Source of the DNA: Paenibacillus montanisoli
GTDB lineage: Bacteria > Bacillota > Bacilli > Paenibacillales > Paenibacillaceae
Direction of reading: 5' to 3'
Assembly (NCBI RefSeq): GCF_003268025.1
Contig: NZ_QLUW01000002.1
Span: 186,001 to 250,000, forward strand
Length of the DNA stretch: 64,000 bases
A program made the position numbers and the translations under genes. The notes beneath the pieces are model-generated. The model worked only from the letters and a program-made list of their open reading frames with translations, searched no databases and was not told where the DNA came from. Shown in pieces: positions 35,165 to 44,690 of this stretch. How positions within the stretch are numbered: the first letter of the stretch is position 1; the number at the start of each line of letters is the position of its first letter.

Positions 35165-36403
35165 TTATCTACGCTGGCTGCCGAGTTGTCCCGTACGTTC
35201 AGCCAGCAGCTTCAAATCCAATCCTTTGAGCGCTCCTTCGATTAATTCTGGAAGCTTGTCCGGTGAACAGCCGAAGCAGGGAATGCCATAACGGGCCAGC
35301 TTCATGGCAACTTCTTCATCATACGAAGGCACTCCGTCGTCAGAAAGCGCGAGCAAGCAAATCGTCTTGACGCCTGCTTCATGCATGTCTCTTAATCTGC
35401 GAATCATCTCGGACTGGTTTCCGCCTTCATATAGATCGGAAACGAGCAAGAACATCGTCTTCTTCGGCTCCGCAATGAAGGATTCGCAGTACTGAATCGA
35501 TTTGTTGATATCCGTTCCGCCGCCAAGCTGAATCCCGAACAGCATGTCGACAGGATCGTTCGCGCACTGCTCGCTTAAGTCAACGACTTCCGTATCAAAT
35601 GCAACTACACGCGTATCGAGCGACGGCATACTGGCAAAGATGGAGCCCACGATCGAGGCATAAATAACGGAGCTTGCCATAGAGCCGCTCTGATCGATAT
35701 CGAGAATAACGGTCCATTCTTTGCTTTTGCGGGCACGATCGAAAAAATAGACTTTTTCCGGAATGAGCAGTTTGCGGCCGGTATCGTAGTGTTTTAAGTT
35801 TTTGCGAATGGTTGTGGCCCAATCGAGTCCCGACATGGACGGGAGCGGCGAGTGCTGCCGTTTGTTGAGAGCACCCGTTACGGCTCTTGTCAACTCTTGC
35901 GCCAGCCGTTTCATGATCTCATCGACGACTTCCCGTACCAGCTTTCTCGCTGTTTCTTTTGTTCGCTCCGGGATTTGGCCTCGCAGCGACATAAGCGTTG
36001 CGACCATGCTAATATCGGGTTTGACCTGAGAAAGCAGCTCAGGCTCGAACAGCAGCTGCGTGAGCCCTTTGCGGTTAACGGCATCGGCTTGAATAACCGA
36101 CACGATATCCGGAGAGAAGAAGGCTCGCACGTCGCCAAGCCACTTCGCAAGCTTTGGTGAAGACGCGCCGAGCCCAGCCGAACGTGCGCGGGAGTTTCCG
36201 GAATTGCCGCCGGAATCCGCGCCGGAAATACCTGAAGTGCCGTCGTAAATGGCAGCCAGCGCTTCATCCATCAGCATATCTTCTTCATTTAGCAGCGGAA
36301 TACCCGCTTCTTCGCGCGTAAGAACGGATTGAAGTTTATCCTCCGCCGACGCGCCTAAAATCAAGCGCCAACGTTTAACTAGTTCGGAATCAAGATTCGT
36401 CAT
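35165..36403 (-). CDS. VWA-domain protein of the MoxR/SWIM operon
   Basis: A 412-residue cytoplasmic protein with a helical N-terminal half (about 1-225), a Gly/Ser-rich linker (SGADSGGNSGNSRAR) and a C-terminal von Willebrand A domain (about 230-400). The MIDAS motif is DIDQSGSMASS, with downstream GGGTDI and a Thr in the proper place, so Mg2+-dependent ligand binding is likely. VWA proteins pair with MoxR-type AAA+ ATPases as adaptor or effector; the matching ATPase is encoded two genes upstream. ATG 36403 has GGAGAT nine bases before it, and the DUF5682 gene ends three bases upstream. From memory it corresponds to E. coli YehP in a similar locus. Confidence 0.9.
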   Translation of the reverse strand: MTNLDSELVKRWRLILGASAEDKLQSVLTREEAGIPLLNEEDMLMDEALAAIYDGTSGISGADSGGNSGNSRARSAGLGASSPKLAKWLGDVRAFFSPDIVSVIQADAVNRKGLTQLLFEPELLSQVKPDISMVATLMSLRGQIPERTKETARKLVREVVDEIMKRLAQELTRAVTGALNKRQHSPLPSMSGLDWATTIRKNLKHYDTGRKLLIPEKVYFFDRARKSKEWTVILDIDQSGSMASSVIYASIVGSIFASMPSLDTRVVAFDTEVVDLSEQCANDPVDMLFGIQLGGGTDINKSIQYCESFIAEPKKTMFLLVSDLYEGGNQSEMIRRLRDMHEAGVKTICLLALSDDGVPSYDEEVAMKLARYGIPCFGCSPDKLPELIEGALKGLDLKLLAERTGQLGSQRR

Positions 36404-36406
36404 AGG

Positions 36407-38791
36407 CTAAATATCTCCAAAGTCAAAGTCGTTAAGCTCATCCAGTTGTTCCTTCTCTACTTCATCCAGCGGGTGCTGCAGCATTTCCCCGGTCTCTTCG
36501 GCACCGCTCCCCCAGAGATCGCCGAGCAGCTCGGCAATCGCCGCCTTCTCCCGCGGCTCGAACGAGCCGAAAGCTCTGCGCAGAAAAACCAGCGAGCGCT
36601 TAAAGCAATCCGCTTCCAAGGAGGAGATATAGTCGTCAAGCTGACGCCAAAGATAGTCCCGGGACAGCAGCGCATACCGGTTCCTCATCGACAGCCCTTC
36701 AAACCATCCGGCTCCAAGGTCCGCGGGGATACCCGGCGACAGCCGCCGCGAGACTTCTTGCGCGCATTCCGCTTCGCCTGCCACGCCACTCTCCAATACG
36801 ATTGCGAACGCGTAGCCGGACAATTTCGCGTTACGGTCATCGCGGGCTGCAAGAGCTGTCAACGTTGAAATCCAAAGCTGCTCGTCAACCTCTTGATAGT
36901 GTTCCTGAGCAGCTGCATGCATGGCATGCATCGCGCTTGCCATAGCAGCTGCCGCGTCGTCGTTGCAGCTTGCCGCATCATGCAGCATCAGCGTTCCGCG
37001 CAGGAATAACTGCCTTAATAAGGGGATGAGCGAACCCGTATCGATTCGCCTGATCGATCCATATTGAAGCAGGATGGACAGCTCGTGCACCGTCATCGCA
37101 ATTTGTTCAAAATTACCGGCATCGACGGCAAGCCGCTGCAAGGCGCTTGTCGCCTGTCCCATAATATGAGGCAGACCGCATTCGCAGGCCTTCCTAATCA
37201 GCTTAGCGGCTTCTGTGATAGTGGCACAAGCAAGCAGCTCTTCATGAATGGCATAGGCTGCAGCCAGCTCGATCGTTTCGCCTTTCAACGTGGATTCGAC
37301 CGTTTCGATCTCCGCTTCAGGCGACCACTGCAGCACCCAATGCTCCGCCCAGGTTGCATCCGCTTGCCTTACCTGCTGCTTGCGGGCAAAACGAATGCCG
37401 AGCACGGCCAGACGATGAAGAAATACGGAACGATGCAGATCGATAAAAGCCAGTTCCTCCGATTTCACCCTGCGGTTCTCGCGCAAATCGAGCTCCAAAT
37501 CAGCTGCTACCAGCGTTTTATACTTTTCCAGCTTCAATCGTTTGAGCTCGCGGTTTAAGTCGTCCTGCACCGGTGTCTGGCTGACGCCTTCAGGCAAGCT
37601 TCCGATGGCGGTACCGATATCGGTTCTGGCTAATGCGTCTGCAACGACCGCGAAATCGCCGAAGCCGAACAAGACCACGGCCGCATCGCGAAGATCCTTC
37701 CAGGTAGGCTGTACGCCATCATGCAAAGAAGCCAGCGCCTCTGCCAAACGGACGCCTTCAATGACGGAAGCCGTAGATCGCCATGTGCCGCGCTCGCGCA
37801 ATTGGGATGCGACAGTAGACAAATATAAAGCCGGCAGCTTGCCCATCTCCCCTTGCCGCATGCATGTCCAAAGCAGTTCAAAATACGCGGGCGCCTGATT
37901 GCCGGCTCCATAACCGGAATGCGAGGATAGCTTATAGTAGGAGTATGGCATTAATGTCATTTTAGTCGGAACGCGCGGCAGCAGGTCCAGTTCCTCATCT
38001 GTCATGACCGCATGTCGCATGGTCAGCGCAGGCGTGTGATGCGCTCCGCTGAGAACGACAATTTTCTCCGGGGAATGACCGGCATTTATGGCATCGCGGA
38101 TTTTACGTCTCATATAGGATTCGCGTATTTCGTTGTACGCGAATTCTTGAGGCGCGAGATGCCGTTCATCCTGCTCGGTCAGCGCACGCATCTCCGCGGA
38201 ATAGTGCACGATGGACCGCTGATAGACGCCCGGCTGCAGCTGATGTTCAAAATTGCGCTCCCAATAGGATTCATAATCGTATTCACCTGATAGCTCGGCT
38301 ATGCGGGTATGCAGATGATGCTGTACGGTACCCATATTCCTATCCGGCTCCGCGAGCGGTTTGGCATCCGATACGCTCTCTTCCGGATGATCCTCGGCAG
38401 CAAAAGCATGCCTCTTCTCGTTCAGCGCCAATGCGATTCCCGTCGGCAGATCGATGAACTCGGCATGGCAGCCATTTCGATGGGCCCACTGAAGAGCTTG
38501 GTATTCAGGCGAATAGTCGGCAAACGGATAGAGAAGCGTACGTATTGGCAGCTGTTCGGTATAAGCCAGCATGGCAACGGGCGGCACGACCCCGCGTGAA
38601 GTCAGCTGAACGGCCAAATGACCGGCATCGCTCGGCCCTTCGATCAGGAGCGCGGTTGGCTGAACTTCCTGCAGCAGCGCAAGCAAATGGAAGGAGCCGG
38701 CAGGAGACAGATGCCGAATGCCGTAATAATGCGGCTCCCGGTCACCGTCTACCCGTTCATCTCCGCGCAAGCGTTGTATAGGCTCCGCCAT
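36407..38791 (-). CDS. DUF5682-family protein (EreA/ChaN/TIKI-like core)
   Basis: A 794-residue protein. The N-terminal part (about 20-280) has motifs of the EreA/ChaN/TIKI superfamily of putative hydrolases: HYYGIRHLSPAGSFHLL, TALLIEGPSD, EFIDLPTG and VVLSGAHHTPALTMRH. The remaining 500 residues are helical and repeat-like. The biochemical activity is unproven; conserved His and Glu in the core suggest a metal-dependent reaction. ATG 38791 overlaps the MoxR gene by 43 bases, so the two are translationally coupled. From memory this is the counterpart of E. coli YehM. Part of a five-gene operon whose joint role is unknown. Confidence 0.88.
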   Translation of the reverse strand: MAEPIQRLRGDERVDGDREPHYYGIRHLSPAGSFHLLALLQEVQPTALLIEGPSDAGHLAVQLTSRGVVPPVAMLAYTEQLPIRTLLYPFADYSPEYQALQWAHRNGCHAEFIDLPTGIALALNEKRHAFAAEDHPEESVSDAKPLAEPDRNMGTVQHHLHTRIAELSGEYDYESYWERNFEHQLQPGVYQRSIVHYSAEMRALTEQDERHLAPQEFAYNEIRESYMRRKIRDAINAGHSPEKIVVLSGAHHTPALTMRHAVMTDEELDLLPRVPTKMTLMPYSYYKLSSHSGYGAGNQAPAYFELLWTCMRQGEMGKLPALYLSTVASQLRERGTWRSTASVIEGVRLAEALASLHDGVQPTWKDLRDAAVVLFGFGDFAVVADALARTDIGTAIGSLPEGVSQTPVQDDLNRELKRLKLEKYKTLVAADLELDLRENRRVKSEELAFIDLHRSVFLHRLAVLGIRFARKQQVRQADATWAEHWVLQWSPEAEIETVESTLKGETIELAAAYAIHEELLACATITEAAKLIRKACECGLPHIMGQATSALQRLAVDAGNFEQIAMTVHELSILLQYGSIRRIDTGSLIPLLRQLFLRGTLMLHDAASCNDDAAAAMASAMHAMHAAAQEHYQEVDEQLWISTLTALAARDDRNAKLSGYAFAIVLESGVAGEAECAQEVSRRLSPGIPADLGAGWFEGLSMRNRYALLSRDYLWRQLDDYISSLEADCFKRSLVFLRRAFGSFEPREKAAIAELLGDLWGSGAEETGEMLQHPLDEVEKEQLDELNDFDFGDI

Positions 38792-39846
38792 GATGCACCC
38801 CGTTTTTTCATGACATTTTCCAAATACTCCTTCCAGACAAGCTGGTCTTTCGCCTCGTCCTTCACGATCGCCCCTTGCAACCCTGCCGCTACGTCTTCAT
38901 CGCTGATACTGCCATTGCCGAAGCTTCCGGCCAGCGCCATGCTGCCGGTCAGCAGCGAGATCGCTTCAGCCGTCGAGATAACGCCGCTTGGCGGCTTTAC
39001 CTTCTCCTTGCCGTCCAGCGTCAGCCCGCCGCGCAGCTCGCGGAAGATCGTGACCACTTTGCGGATCGCCTCGTCGTCAGGCTGTGAGGCGCGCAGCTCA
39101 TAGCTTGCCGCGATTTCGCCGACGCGCCTGCGCACGATGTCGATTTCCGTGTCAATATCGGATGGCGCCGGCAGCACGATAATATTAAACCTCCGCTTCA
39201 AAGCAGCGGACATTTCGTTTACGCCGCGGTCACGCGTATTTGCGGTAGCAATGATAGAGAACCCGCGTTCCGCGGAGACTTCCCGGCCCAGCTCAGGAAT
39301 GGAGATCGTCTTCTCCGAAAGAATAGAGATCAGCGCATCCTGAACTTCAGAGGCACAGCGGGATATTTCTTCGAAGCGCGCAATGCCGCCGCCTTCCATC
39401 GCGCGAAGGATCGGGCTGCGGATGAGCGCCTGATCCGACGGTCCTTGAGCTAGCAGCAGCGCGTAATTCCAAGAGTAACGAACATGCTCCTCGCTCGTAC
39501 CCGCCGTTCCTTGCACGACTTTGGAGGAATCGCCGTGAATAGCGGCGGTCAGATTTTCTGAAAGCCAGGATTTCGCTGTTCCCGGTTCCCCGATCAGCAA
39601 TAATGCACGATCCGTCAACAAGGTTGCAATCGCCATTTCGACGAGCCGTTTGTTTCCGATATATTTAGGCGTGATATCGGTTCCGCCTGCTTTACCGCCT
39701 GTAATAAATGTCAGTACAGCCTTAGGCGATAGCTGCCAGCCAGCCGGCCTCGCATCTTTATCCGCGGCTTTGAGCGCCTCAAGTTCATGTGCGTACAGCT
39801 TCTCCGCCGGCAATCTTAAGACATTTTGTTTTTGATCCATCCCCAT
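38749..39846 (-). CDS. MoxR-type AAA+ ATPase
   Basis: A 365-residue AAA+ ATPase. Walker A is GEPGTAKSW and Walker B is ARFEEISRCASEVQ; sensor 1 is in IIATANTRDRG and an Arg-finger-type R follows in LKRRFNI. MoxR ATPases act as chaperones that remodel partner complexes, usually with a VWA protein; that partner is encoded in this operon. ATG 39846 (or 39840) overlaps the HEAT gene by about 30 bases. It is the closest thing to a motor in the operon, and the E. coli counterpart from memory is YehL. Confidence 0.93.
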   Translation of the reverse strand: MGMDQKQNVLRLPAEKLYAHELEALKAADKDARPAGWQLSPKAVLTFITGGKAGGTDITPKYIGNKRLVEMAIATLLTDRALLLIGEPGTAKSWLSENLTAAIHGDSSKVVQGTAGTSEEHVRYSWNYALLLAQGPSDQALIRSPILRAMEGGGIARFEEISRCASEVQDALISILSEKTISIPELGREVSAERGFSIIATANTRDRGVNEMSAALKRRFNIIVLPAPSDIDTEIDIVRRRVGEIAASYELRASQPDDEAIRKVVTIFRELRGGLTLDGKEKVKPPSGVISTAEAISLLTGSMALAGSFGNGSISDEDVAAGLQGAIVKDEAKDQLVWKEYLENVMKKRGASWRSLYNACAEMNG

Positions 39847-41624
39847 ATTCCGGTTCCACTCTCCTCTGATGTATGATCTGGTGCAGCTTCGATAGCTTCG
39901 ACGATTGCTGTGACTTCATTGCGCACGGACTCATAAGCTAAGCCCGCAGCGAATTGGCGGAGTCTTTCGATATAGGATTTCGGCAAAGCGGCGATCAATG
40001 GCTTTAATCGCCAATCCAAGACGTACATGTACCGAGATTCTTTCTCTAGCACGGTCATCAGCAAGTCTTGAGCATATTTGTATCCGATCCGGTGCAGGGC
40101 GAGCAGGATCTCCGCTTCATTCCCTTCTTTACGAACACCGGCAGCCAGCTTCGACGCCAAATAGTTGGAGACGCCATGATCGCTATAGGCGGTAAAGGCA
40201 CAAACAAGATCGACCAGATCCAGCTCGACAAACAGCTGCCGCCAGCGAGGATCCCAAGCTTGCTCAGGCACAAACGGCTCCCGCCATTCGTCTTCATCGG
40301 ATTTCAATTGACCGGAAACGATGCCTCTCAAGGCACGCTGCAGCTCTCTGGCCGAAGCCGATCGGCCTTTAAGTTCACCTGCGAACCGATGAAATAACTC
40401 CGCCGGCGTCAGCAGCTTATATGCGGAACGGAAGCTGAAGCCGATAAATTTGTTCTTATGCTCATGCTGAAGCTCCAATGCAAAATGGTCAGCCTCATAT
40501 AGATTCAATTCCAGCAGCAGCTCGGCGGCTATTTCTTGAACGGCTTCGGTCTCCGTTGTAATGAATGCCTTAGAGGAAAGCATCCTTTGCAGTAGCGGGA
40601 ATGCTGTTGCCGCGACTTTATTGCCGGATCCCTCCAAGCAGCGAAGGTTGATATGCAGCTGCTGAACCGCCTCGGTCCTCATTGAGCCTTCACTGGATAA
40701 ATAGCGGTCAAACACGTCAGCGGCGTGCGCAACGATCCGAAGCTGTAAGGATCGTGATGAGCATTGGCGTGCTGGCTCTACAACCAGTTCGCGGTCTTTG
40801 GACGATACCGCTTCGAATAAACGGTCAACCGCCTGCTCAGAGCCTAATCGTGCAAGCGCGAAGAAAGCGGCTTGCCGGACTTCCTTCCTTTTCTCTCGAC
40901 TTAGGTCAAGAATAAGAGGCTCTTGCTCGGCAAACGCCCCGAGAATGCCAATTGCCGCCACTTTCGGCTCAACCGAACCTGAATTTGCGGCTTCAAGCAC
41001 GGTTTCCAACGCAGCTTCGCCGCGCAGCTGATAAAGCAGCTGGAGTCTGCGCGCATCCCCTTTGCCGCCTTGAAGATTGAGCTGACCGCGCAGTACCGGA
41101 GCTGCGTCAGCGCCGACTTCCGGAAACAGCTTGTCTTGTATGAAATCGGGAATTTCCGAGTAACTGTCATCAAGCCCCCTGCCTAATGAAGGCAATGCGC
41201 GCAAATCAAGAAAGCTTCTGTCTTCGTATGCTTGGCGCAGCTGCTCCAATCTGCCCGGCCCTTTGGAGGTCAGCGCTTCGAGCAGCGGCTGAAGCTTCCT
41301 GAAGGAATCGCCCGTAGACAAAGCGATTCCGAAGCCCTCGAATGCCTGCGGCTCGCCAGGCAAATCCGTTTTGCCTTGCGTATGGAGCACCGCGCTCAGA
41401 AGAGTCGCAAGCTCGAGCAGCTTCGCCGGGCTTTCATCGCGCGGTGAAGTCAGCAGACCTTCCGTCGCTTCGGCAAGTCTTTTGAACACCGGTGCGGAAT
41501 CACCCAGCCTTTTTAATTGCGGCAGCAGCTTGTCCAGCCGAAGATCTCCTTCGGCCATCGCGCTGCCGGCGACGAAGAGCCGGCTTACCTCCTGTTGCAA
41601 GTTAAGCAATAGATCTACACTCAT
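39816..41624 (-). CDS. HEAT-repeat protein (DUF5691-like) of the MoxR/VWA operon
   Basis: A 602-residue, almost fully helical protein. Repeats of HEAT type are visible in the middle (EPKVAAIGILGAFAEQEPLIL, KEVRQAAFFALARLGSEQAVDRLFEAV). It probably acts as a scaffold for the ATPase and its partners. The reading frame opens at GTG 41633 directly on AGGAG; ATG 41624, eight bases from it, is the better start (MSVDLLLNLQQ). It lies 13 bases after the SWIM gene stop. I assign the DUF5691 label from memory; no enzyme motif was seen. Confidence 0.82.
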   Translation of the reverse strand: MSVDLLLNLQQEVSRLFVAGSAMAEGDLRLDKLLPQLKRLGDSAPVFKRLAEATEGLLTSPRDESPAKLLELATLLSAVLHTQGKTDLPGEPQAFEGFGIALSTGDSFRKLQPLLEALTSKGPGRLEQLRQAYEDRSFLDLRALPSLGRGLDDSYSEIPDFIQDKLFPEVGADAAPVLRGQLNLQGGKGDARRLQLLYQLRGEAALETVLEAANSGSVEPKVAAIGILGAFAEQEPLILDLSREKRKEVRQAAFFALARLGSEQAVDRLFEAVSSKDRELVVEPARQCSSRSLQLRIVAHAADVFDRYLSSEGSMRTEAVQQLHINLRCLEGSGNKVAATAFPLLQRMLSSKAFITTETEAVQEIAAELLLELNLYEADHFALELQHEHKNKFIGFSFRSAYKLLTPAELFHRFAGELKGRSASARELQRALRGIVSGQLKSDEDEWREPFVPEQAWDPRWRQLFVELDLVDLVCAFTAYSDHGVSNYLASKLAAGVRKEGNEAEILLALHRIGYKYAQDLLMTVLEKESRYMYVLDWRLKPLIAALPKSYIERLRQFAAGLAYESVRNEVTAIVEAIEAAPDHTSEESGTGIWGWIKNKMS

Positions 41625-41637
41625 GTCGCGCACTCCT

Positions 41638-43089
41638 CTAATACAGCAGCCGAATCATTCGGCTACCTGTGATGATACTCAGCAGTTGAACGGCTAATCG
41701 GCCGCTTTCCATGTCGTGTTCAAACATGACCAGCGCTGCTTGGTCGTTTAAATCATCGCTTTGCAGCAACGGGATCATCGTCTGAACCGGTTGAGGTGCA
41801 GGCAATATATTCGCCACTACAACCAGTTGCTTGCCCTGTGCATCCTTCAGGACAAAGGTATCGCCAATCCGTTCGATGGCTTGAAATGCGACCAGCATCA
41901 CCGGATTTTTGTCTGAGAGCGGGTTCTTAATGCTATTTTTCACCCGTTTCAAAACATCCGTGAATGAACCGTTTGCGAGCGTTCTTACCTGAGCAAAGTC
42001 CGACTCTGCAACTTCACGGTAACGCCCTCTTTCCCATCTGACCCTTGCGTTCAGATCTCCGGGATAGACGAACAACTCCTCGCAGCCGGCAACGCCATGC
42101 ACCGTATCTTCTTCCTTCATCGACTTCGCAGCGCGAAAAGGCCGTAAATTACGCGTGACATAGATAGCGCCGTCGCGAAGGTCCGCCCACCAGCCGGCAT
42201 CGACATATTCGCCCCGAGCTTGATCGATGTAAGACAAGAAAGAAAGCTGCAGCAGTTCGGTCTCCGGCTTCACGCGGCCGAGTTCCTTTAACTCCGCCAA
42301 TTGCCAGGCATGACCGAGCTGCTCTTCCAACGCTGACTCCGTATCCATCGGTAAATCAGGGTCGCTTGCTCGCTGTTCTAGATAACTCCTGCCCTTTTTG
42401 ACCAAAGCATGCAGACCGATGAGCTGCTGAATCGCTATTGCGTGGATTTTCTCTTTATCTGCTTCGGCTTGTAAGACAAGGACAAGCTCCCGAAGGCTCG
42501 CCTGTGCTCCGGGAATATAATAATTGCCCAGCTGCTTGGCTTGATCCTCCACCAGCTGAATGGTTTTCTTATCCAAACTGCCGAGTCCGTTATGGACAAG
42601 CTGCAGAATGAGCTTCTCCAACAGGCTTAACCCTTCCAGTTGGGCAGTCATTTTTTTGATCAAGGCGGATTTATTTACTTTGCGCTTCGGTTTCGTACCC
42701 TCACCGTTTGCTTCCGCCGCTGCCGCTTCTTTCTTCTTCTCTTCGCGCTTCTCCGCTTTCTCGCGTTTGTCCGCGATATCCTGCGGGAGCTCCGCCTTCA
42801 CGAAGGTCTTCCCTAACGCATATGCGTACAAGATTCCAAGCGTATGCTTACAAGGAAACTGTCTGCTTGGACAAGAGCAGCGAAACACCGGATTATCCTC
42901 CTGAACAAAATCAACAGAGCACCGATAGGGCTCGCTGCCGCTGCCTTTGCAATCTCCGAATAACAGCGTGCCGTCATCCGTCACGCAGAGAAGGGCAAAG
43001 CTATTCTTTTTGACCAAGTCTCGGCCATTTTTCATCGCGCCCGCATTAGGCGCCAAACTATCGATGTAAACTTCCGTTATGGCTATCAT
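41638..43089 (-). CDS. SWIM zinc-finger protein, first gene of the MoxR/VWA operon
   Basis: A 483-residue protein. The SWIM finger is C71-x-C73-x6-C80-x-H82 (CSCPSRQFPCKH), a zinc motif used for DNA or protein binding. A very basic/acidic low-complexity segment follows (KREKAEKREEKKKEAAAAEA, about 107-127), then a helical region and a beta-rich C-terminal domain (VMLVAFQAIERIGDTFVLKD). ATG 43089 has GAGGTAG about five bases before it. It probably recruits the system to a nucleic acid or protein target. From memory E. coli YehQ is the SWIM member of the comparable locus. Confidence 0.88.
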   Translation of the reverse strand: MIAITEVYIDSLAPNAGAMKNGRDLVKKNSFALLCVTDDGTLLFGDCKGSGSEPYRCSVDFVQEDNPVFRCSCPSRQFPCKHTLGILYAYALGKTFVKAELPQDIADKREKAEKREEKKKEAAAAEANGEGTKPKRKVNKSALIKKMTAQLEGLSLLEKLILQLVHNGLGSLDKKTIQLVEDQAKQLGNYYIPGAQASLRELVLVLQAEADKEKIHAIAIQQLIGLHALVKKGRSYLEQRASDPDLPMDTESALEEQLGHAWQLAELKELGRVKPETELLQLSFLSYIDQARGEYVDAGWWADLRDGAIYVTRNLRPFRAAKSMKEEDTVHGVAGCEELFVYPGDLNARVRWERGRYREVAESDFAQVRTLANGSFTDVLKRVKNSIKNPLSDKNPVMLVAFQAIERIGDTFVLKDAQGKQLVVVANILPAPQPVQTMIPLLQSDDLNDQAALVMFEHDMESGRLAVQLLSIITGSRMIRLLY

Positions 43090-43237
43090 GATCTACCTCG
43101 CAATTGTTTAAGGGGTATTACTCTTTTCCACAATCGCACGGCATTTCCCTTTAATTCCGACTTTTTTCGCCAGTAGTTAATTGCATTAAATAATGGAGAC
43201 GAGGTAGTCGCGCTTCATTCCATCCCTTATTAACGTG

Positions 43238-43269
43238 AAAATCCGCAACCTGACCCGGTTGCGGATTTT
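43238..43269 (-). terminator. Terminator after the ankyrin gene
   Basis: Stem AAAATCCGCAACC / GGTTGCGGATTTT (43238-43250 and 43257-43269). It separates the ankyrin gene from the SWIM-led operon, which therefore has its own promoter in the 43090-43237 gap. Confidence 0.9.
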
Positions 43270-43277
43270 AGTCGGTG

Positions 43278-44546
43278 CTAGTGATTATGATGACGGGCGA
43301 GCGCTTCTTTAACGGCTTCGCTTCCGGATACTTGGCTTGGCAAAGGCGCGCCGGCTTGAATAAGCAGCTCTACGACACCCGCGTAATCTCCAGCCGGATC
43401 GCAGCAATGAACGGAGCCCCACAAACAACTGTCCAATGCATTGCCGCCATAACCGTGCGTTAACTGAGCGGATGCGCCGTGTGCAAGTAGCAGCCGTACC
43501 GCTTCGACGTTTCCGTGAATGGCTGCGTTATGTAATGCTGTAAAATCCTCTGAGCTTCGACGGGCATCCGCGTTGAATCCGGACGCTAGCATGACACGAA
43601 GGGCTTGTACCTGATTGTTCCATGCCGCGTCTGCGATCATGCTTTGATCCTCGGACGTAAGGGATTGTACCAGTTTCGAATCCTGTCCCAGCAAAGTCTG
43701 TACGGTCGCTTGATCGCCTTCCATGCAAGCAAGCAGCAAGCGCTGCGTGACGGGACTATGCTCCAAAATCAGATCCACGATCTCCCGATGCTTGCATCGC
43801 GACGCAAGAAAAAGCGGACGCGTATTGGCTCCTATTTTGTAAATGTATATATGCCCGCCGTTGGAATCGCCGGATGTGAAGCTGCCGTGTCCGACCTGAG
43901 CTTGAAGACAATCCGGGTCGGTATGAATGAGATGGCGGGTCAGCTCCGTATCGCCGATCTGAATCGCCATAAAAATATCCGCTGATGCGCCACGCTTAAT
44001 GAGATGTCTGCATTTTGCCGTTTGATCAATGGCCCATTGAGCCGGCGTGCTGCCATGATCGATGTCGCGCCGATCGATTTCTGCGCCATGATCGAGCAGG
44101 AAATCAATGATTGCCGGATCGGCGGCAAAATGAAGCGGAACCTGTCCATCGGGCCCGCGCTCATTGACGGCGGCAGGATTCTTCTCGACCATTTGCTGCA
44201 CGGCCGACATCATCCCTAGCGCTGCTGCCGCATGGATATCGACGGGAGCCCCTCTATCGATCAGATAGCGCGAAAGCTCATGCTGGTCATGGTGAAGCAC
44301 CCCGAATCCCCCGGCCCACCAGCTGCTTTTCGCATGCAAATCTGCGCCGTAATTTAACAATAGATCGACCATTTGGCGGTTTCCGCTTGCCGCTGCAGTA
44401 ACGATCGCGGGCGAATCGAACGAAAACCAAGGCTCGTTAATCTGCTCTGCTAGAAAGGGAAACTCGTTCAGGCACTGGCTTGCCGCCGTCGTATCATTGC
44501 TCGTCACGGCCTGCTTGAATCGTTCGATGGCGTACTGCTTATCCAC
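43278..44546 (-). CDS. Ankyrin-repeat protein
   Basis: A 422-residue cytoplasmic protein made of about nine ankyrin-type repeats, for example AAASGNRQMVDLLLNYGADL, GQVPLHFAADPAIIDFLLDHGAEI, and TALHNAAIHGNVEAVRLLLAHGA. It has no signal peptide or membrane helix, so it is likely a protein-binding scaffold or inhibitor. No enzymatic domain was seen. It lies just upstream of the SWIM/HEAT/MoxR/DUF5682/VWA operon on the same strand but is separated from it by a terminator; a functional link is possible but not shown. Confidence 0.88.
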   Translation of the reverse strand: MDKQYAIERFKQAVTSNDTTAASQCLNEFPFLAEQINEPWFSFDSPAIVTAAASGNRQMVDLLLNYGADLHAKSSWWAGGFGVLHHDQHELSRYLIDRGAPVDIHAAAALGMMSAVQQMVEKNPAAVNERGPDGQVPLHFAADPAIIDFLLDHGAEIDRRDIDHGSTPAQWAIDQTAKCRHLIKRGASADIFMAIQIGDTELTRHLIHTDPDCLQAQVGHGSFTSGDSNGGHIYIYKIGANTRPLFLASRCKHREIVDLILEHSPVTQRLLLACMEGDQATVQTLLGQDSKLVQSLTSEDQSMIADAAWNNQVQALRVMLASGFNADARRSSEDFTALHNAAIHGNVEAVRLLLAHGASAQLTHGYGGNALDSCLWGSVHCCDPAGDYAGVVELLIQAGAPLPSQVSGSEAVKEALARHHNH

Positions 44547-44654
44547 GTTTGTTACCTCCCAATTAAAATGAATCTTACTATTATTATAACGTATCCTATC
44601 ATAAAATGATCGTATCCTATGAGGTACTCTCCGATTTCAGGAACGGCGAATAAT

Positions 44655-44679
44655 AAAACCGCATTGCAATGCGGTTTTT
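44655..44679. terminator. Terminator after the tandem PhyH genes
   Basis: A 25-base palindromic segment, AAAACCGCATTG / CAATGCGGTTTT, with flanking A and T runs. It ends the sugar transporter/LacI/PhyH gene cluster. Confidence 0.9.
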
Positions 44680-44690
44680 CGCGCTGCGGA

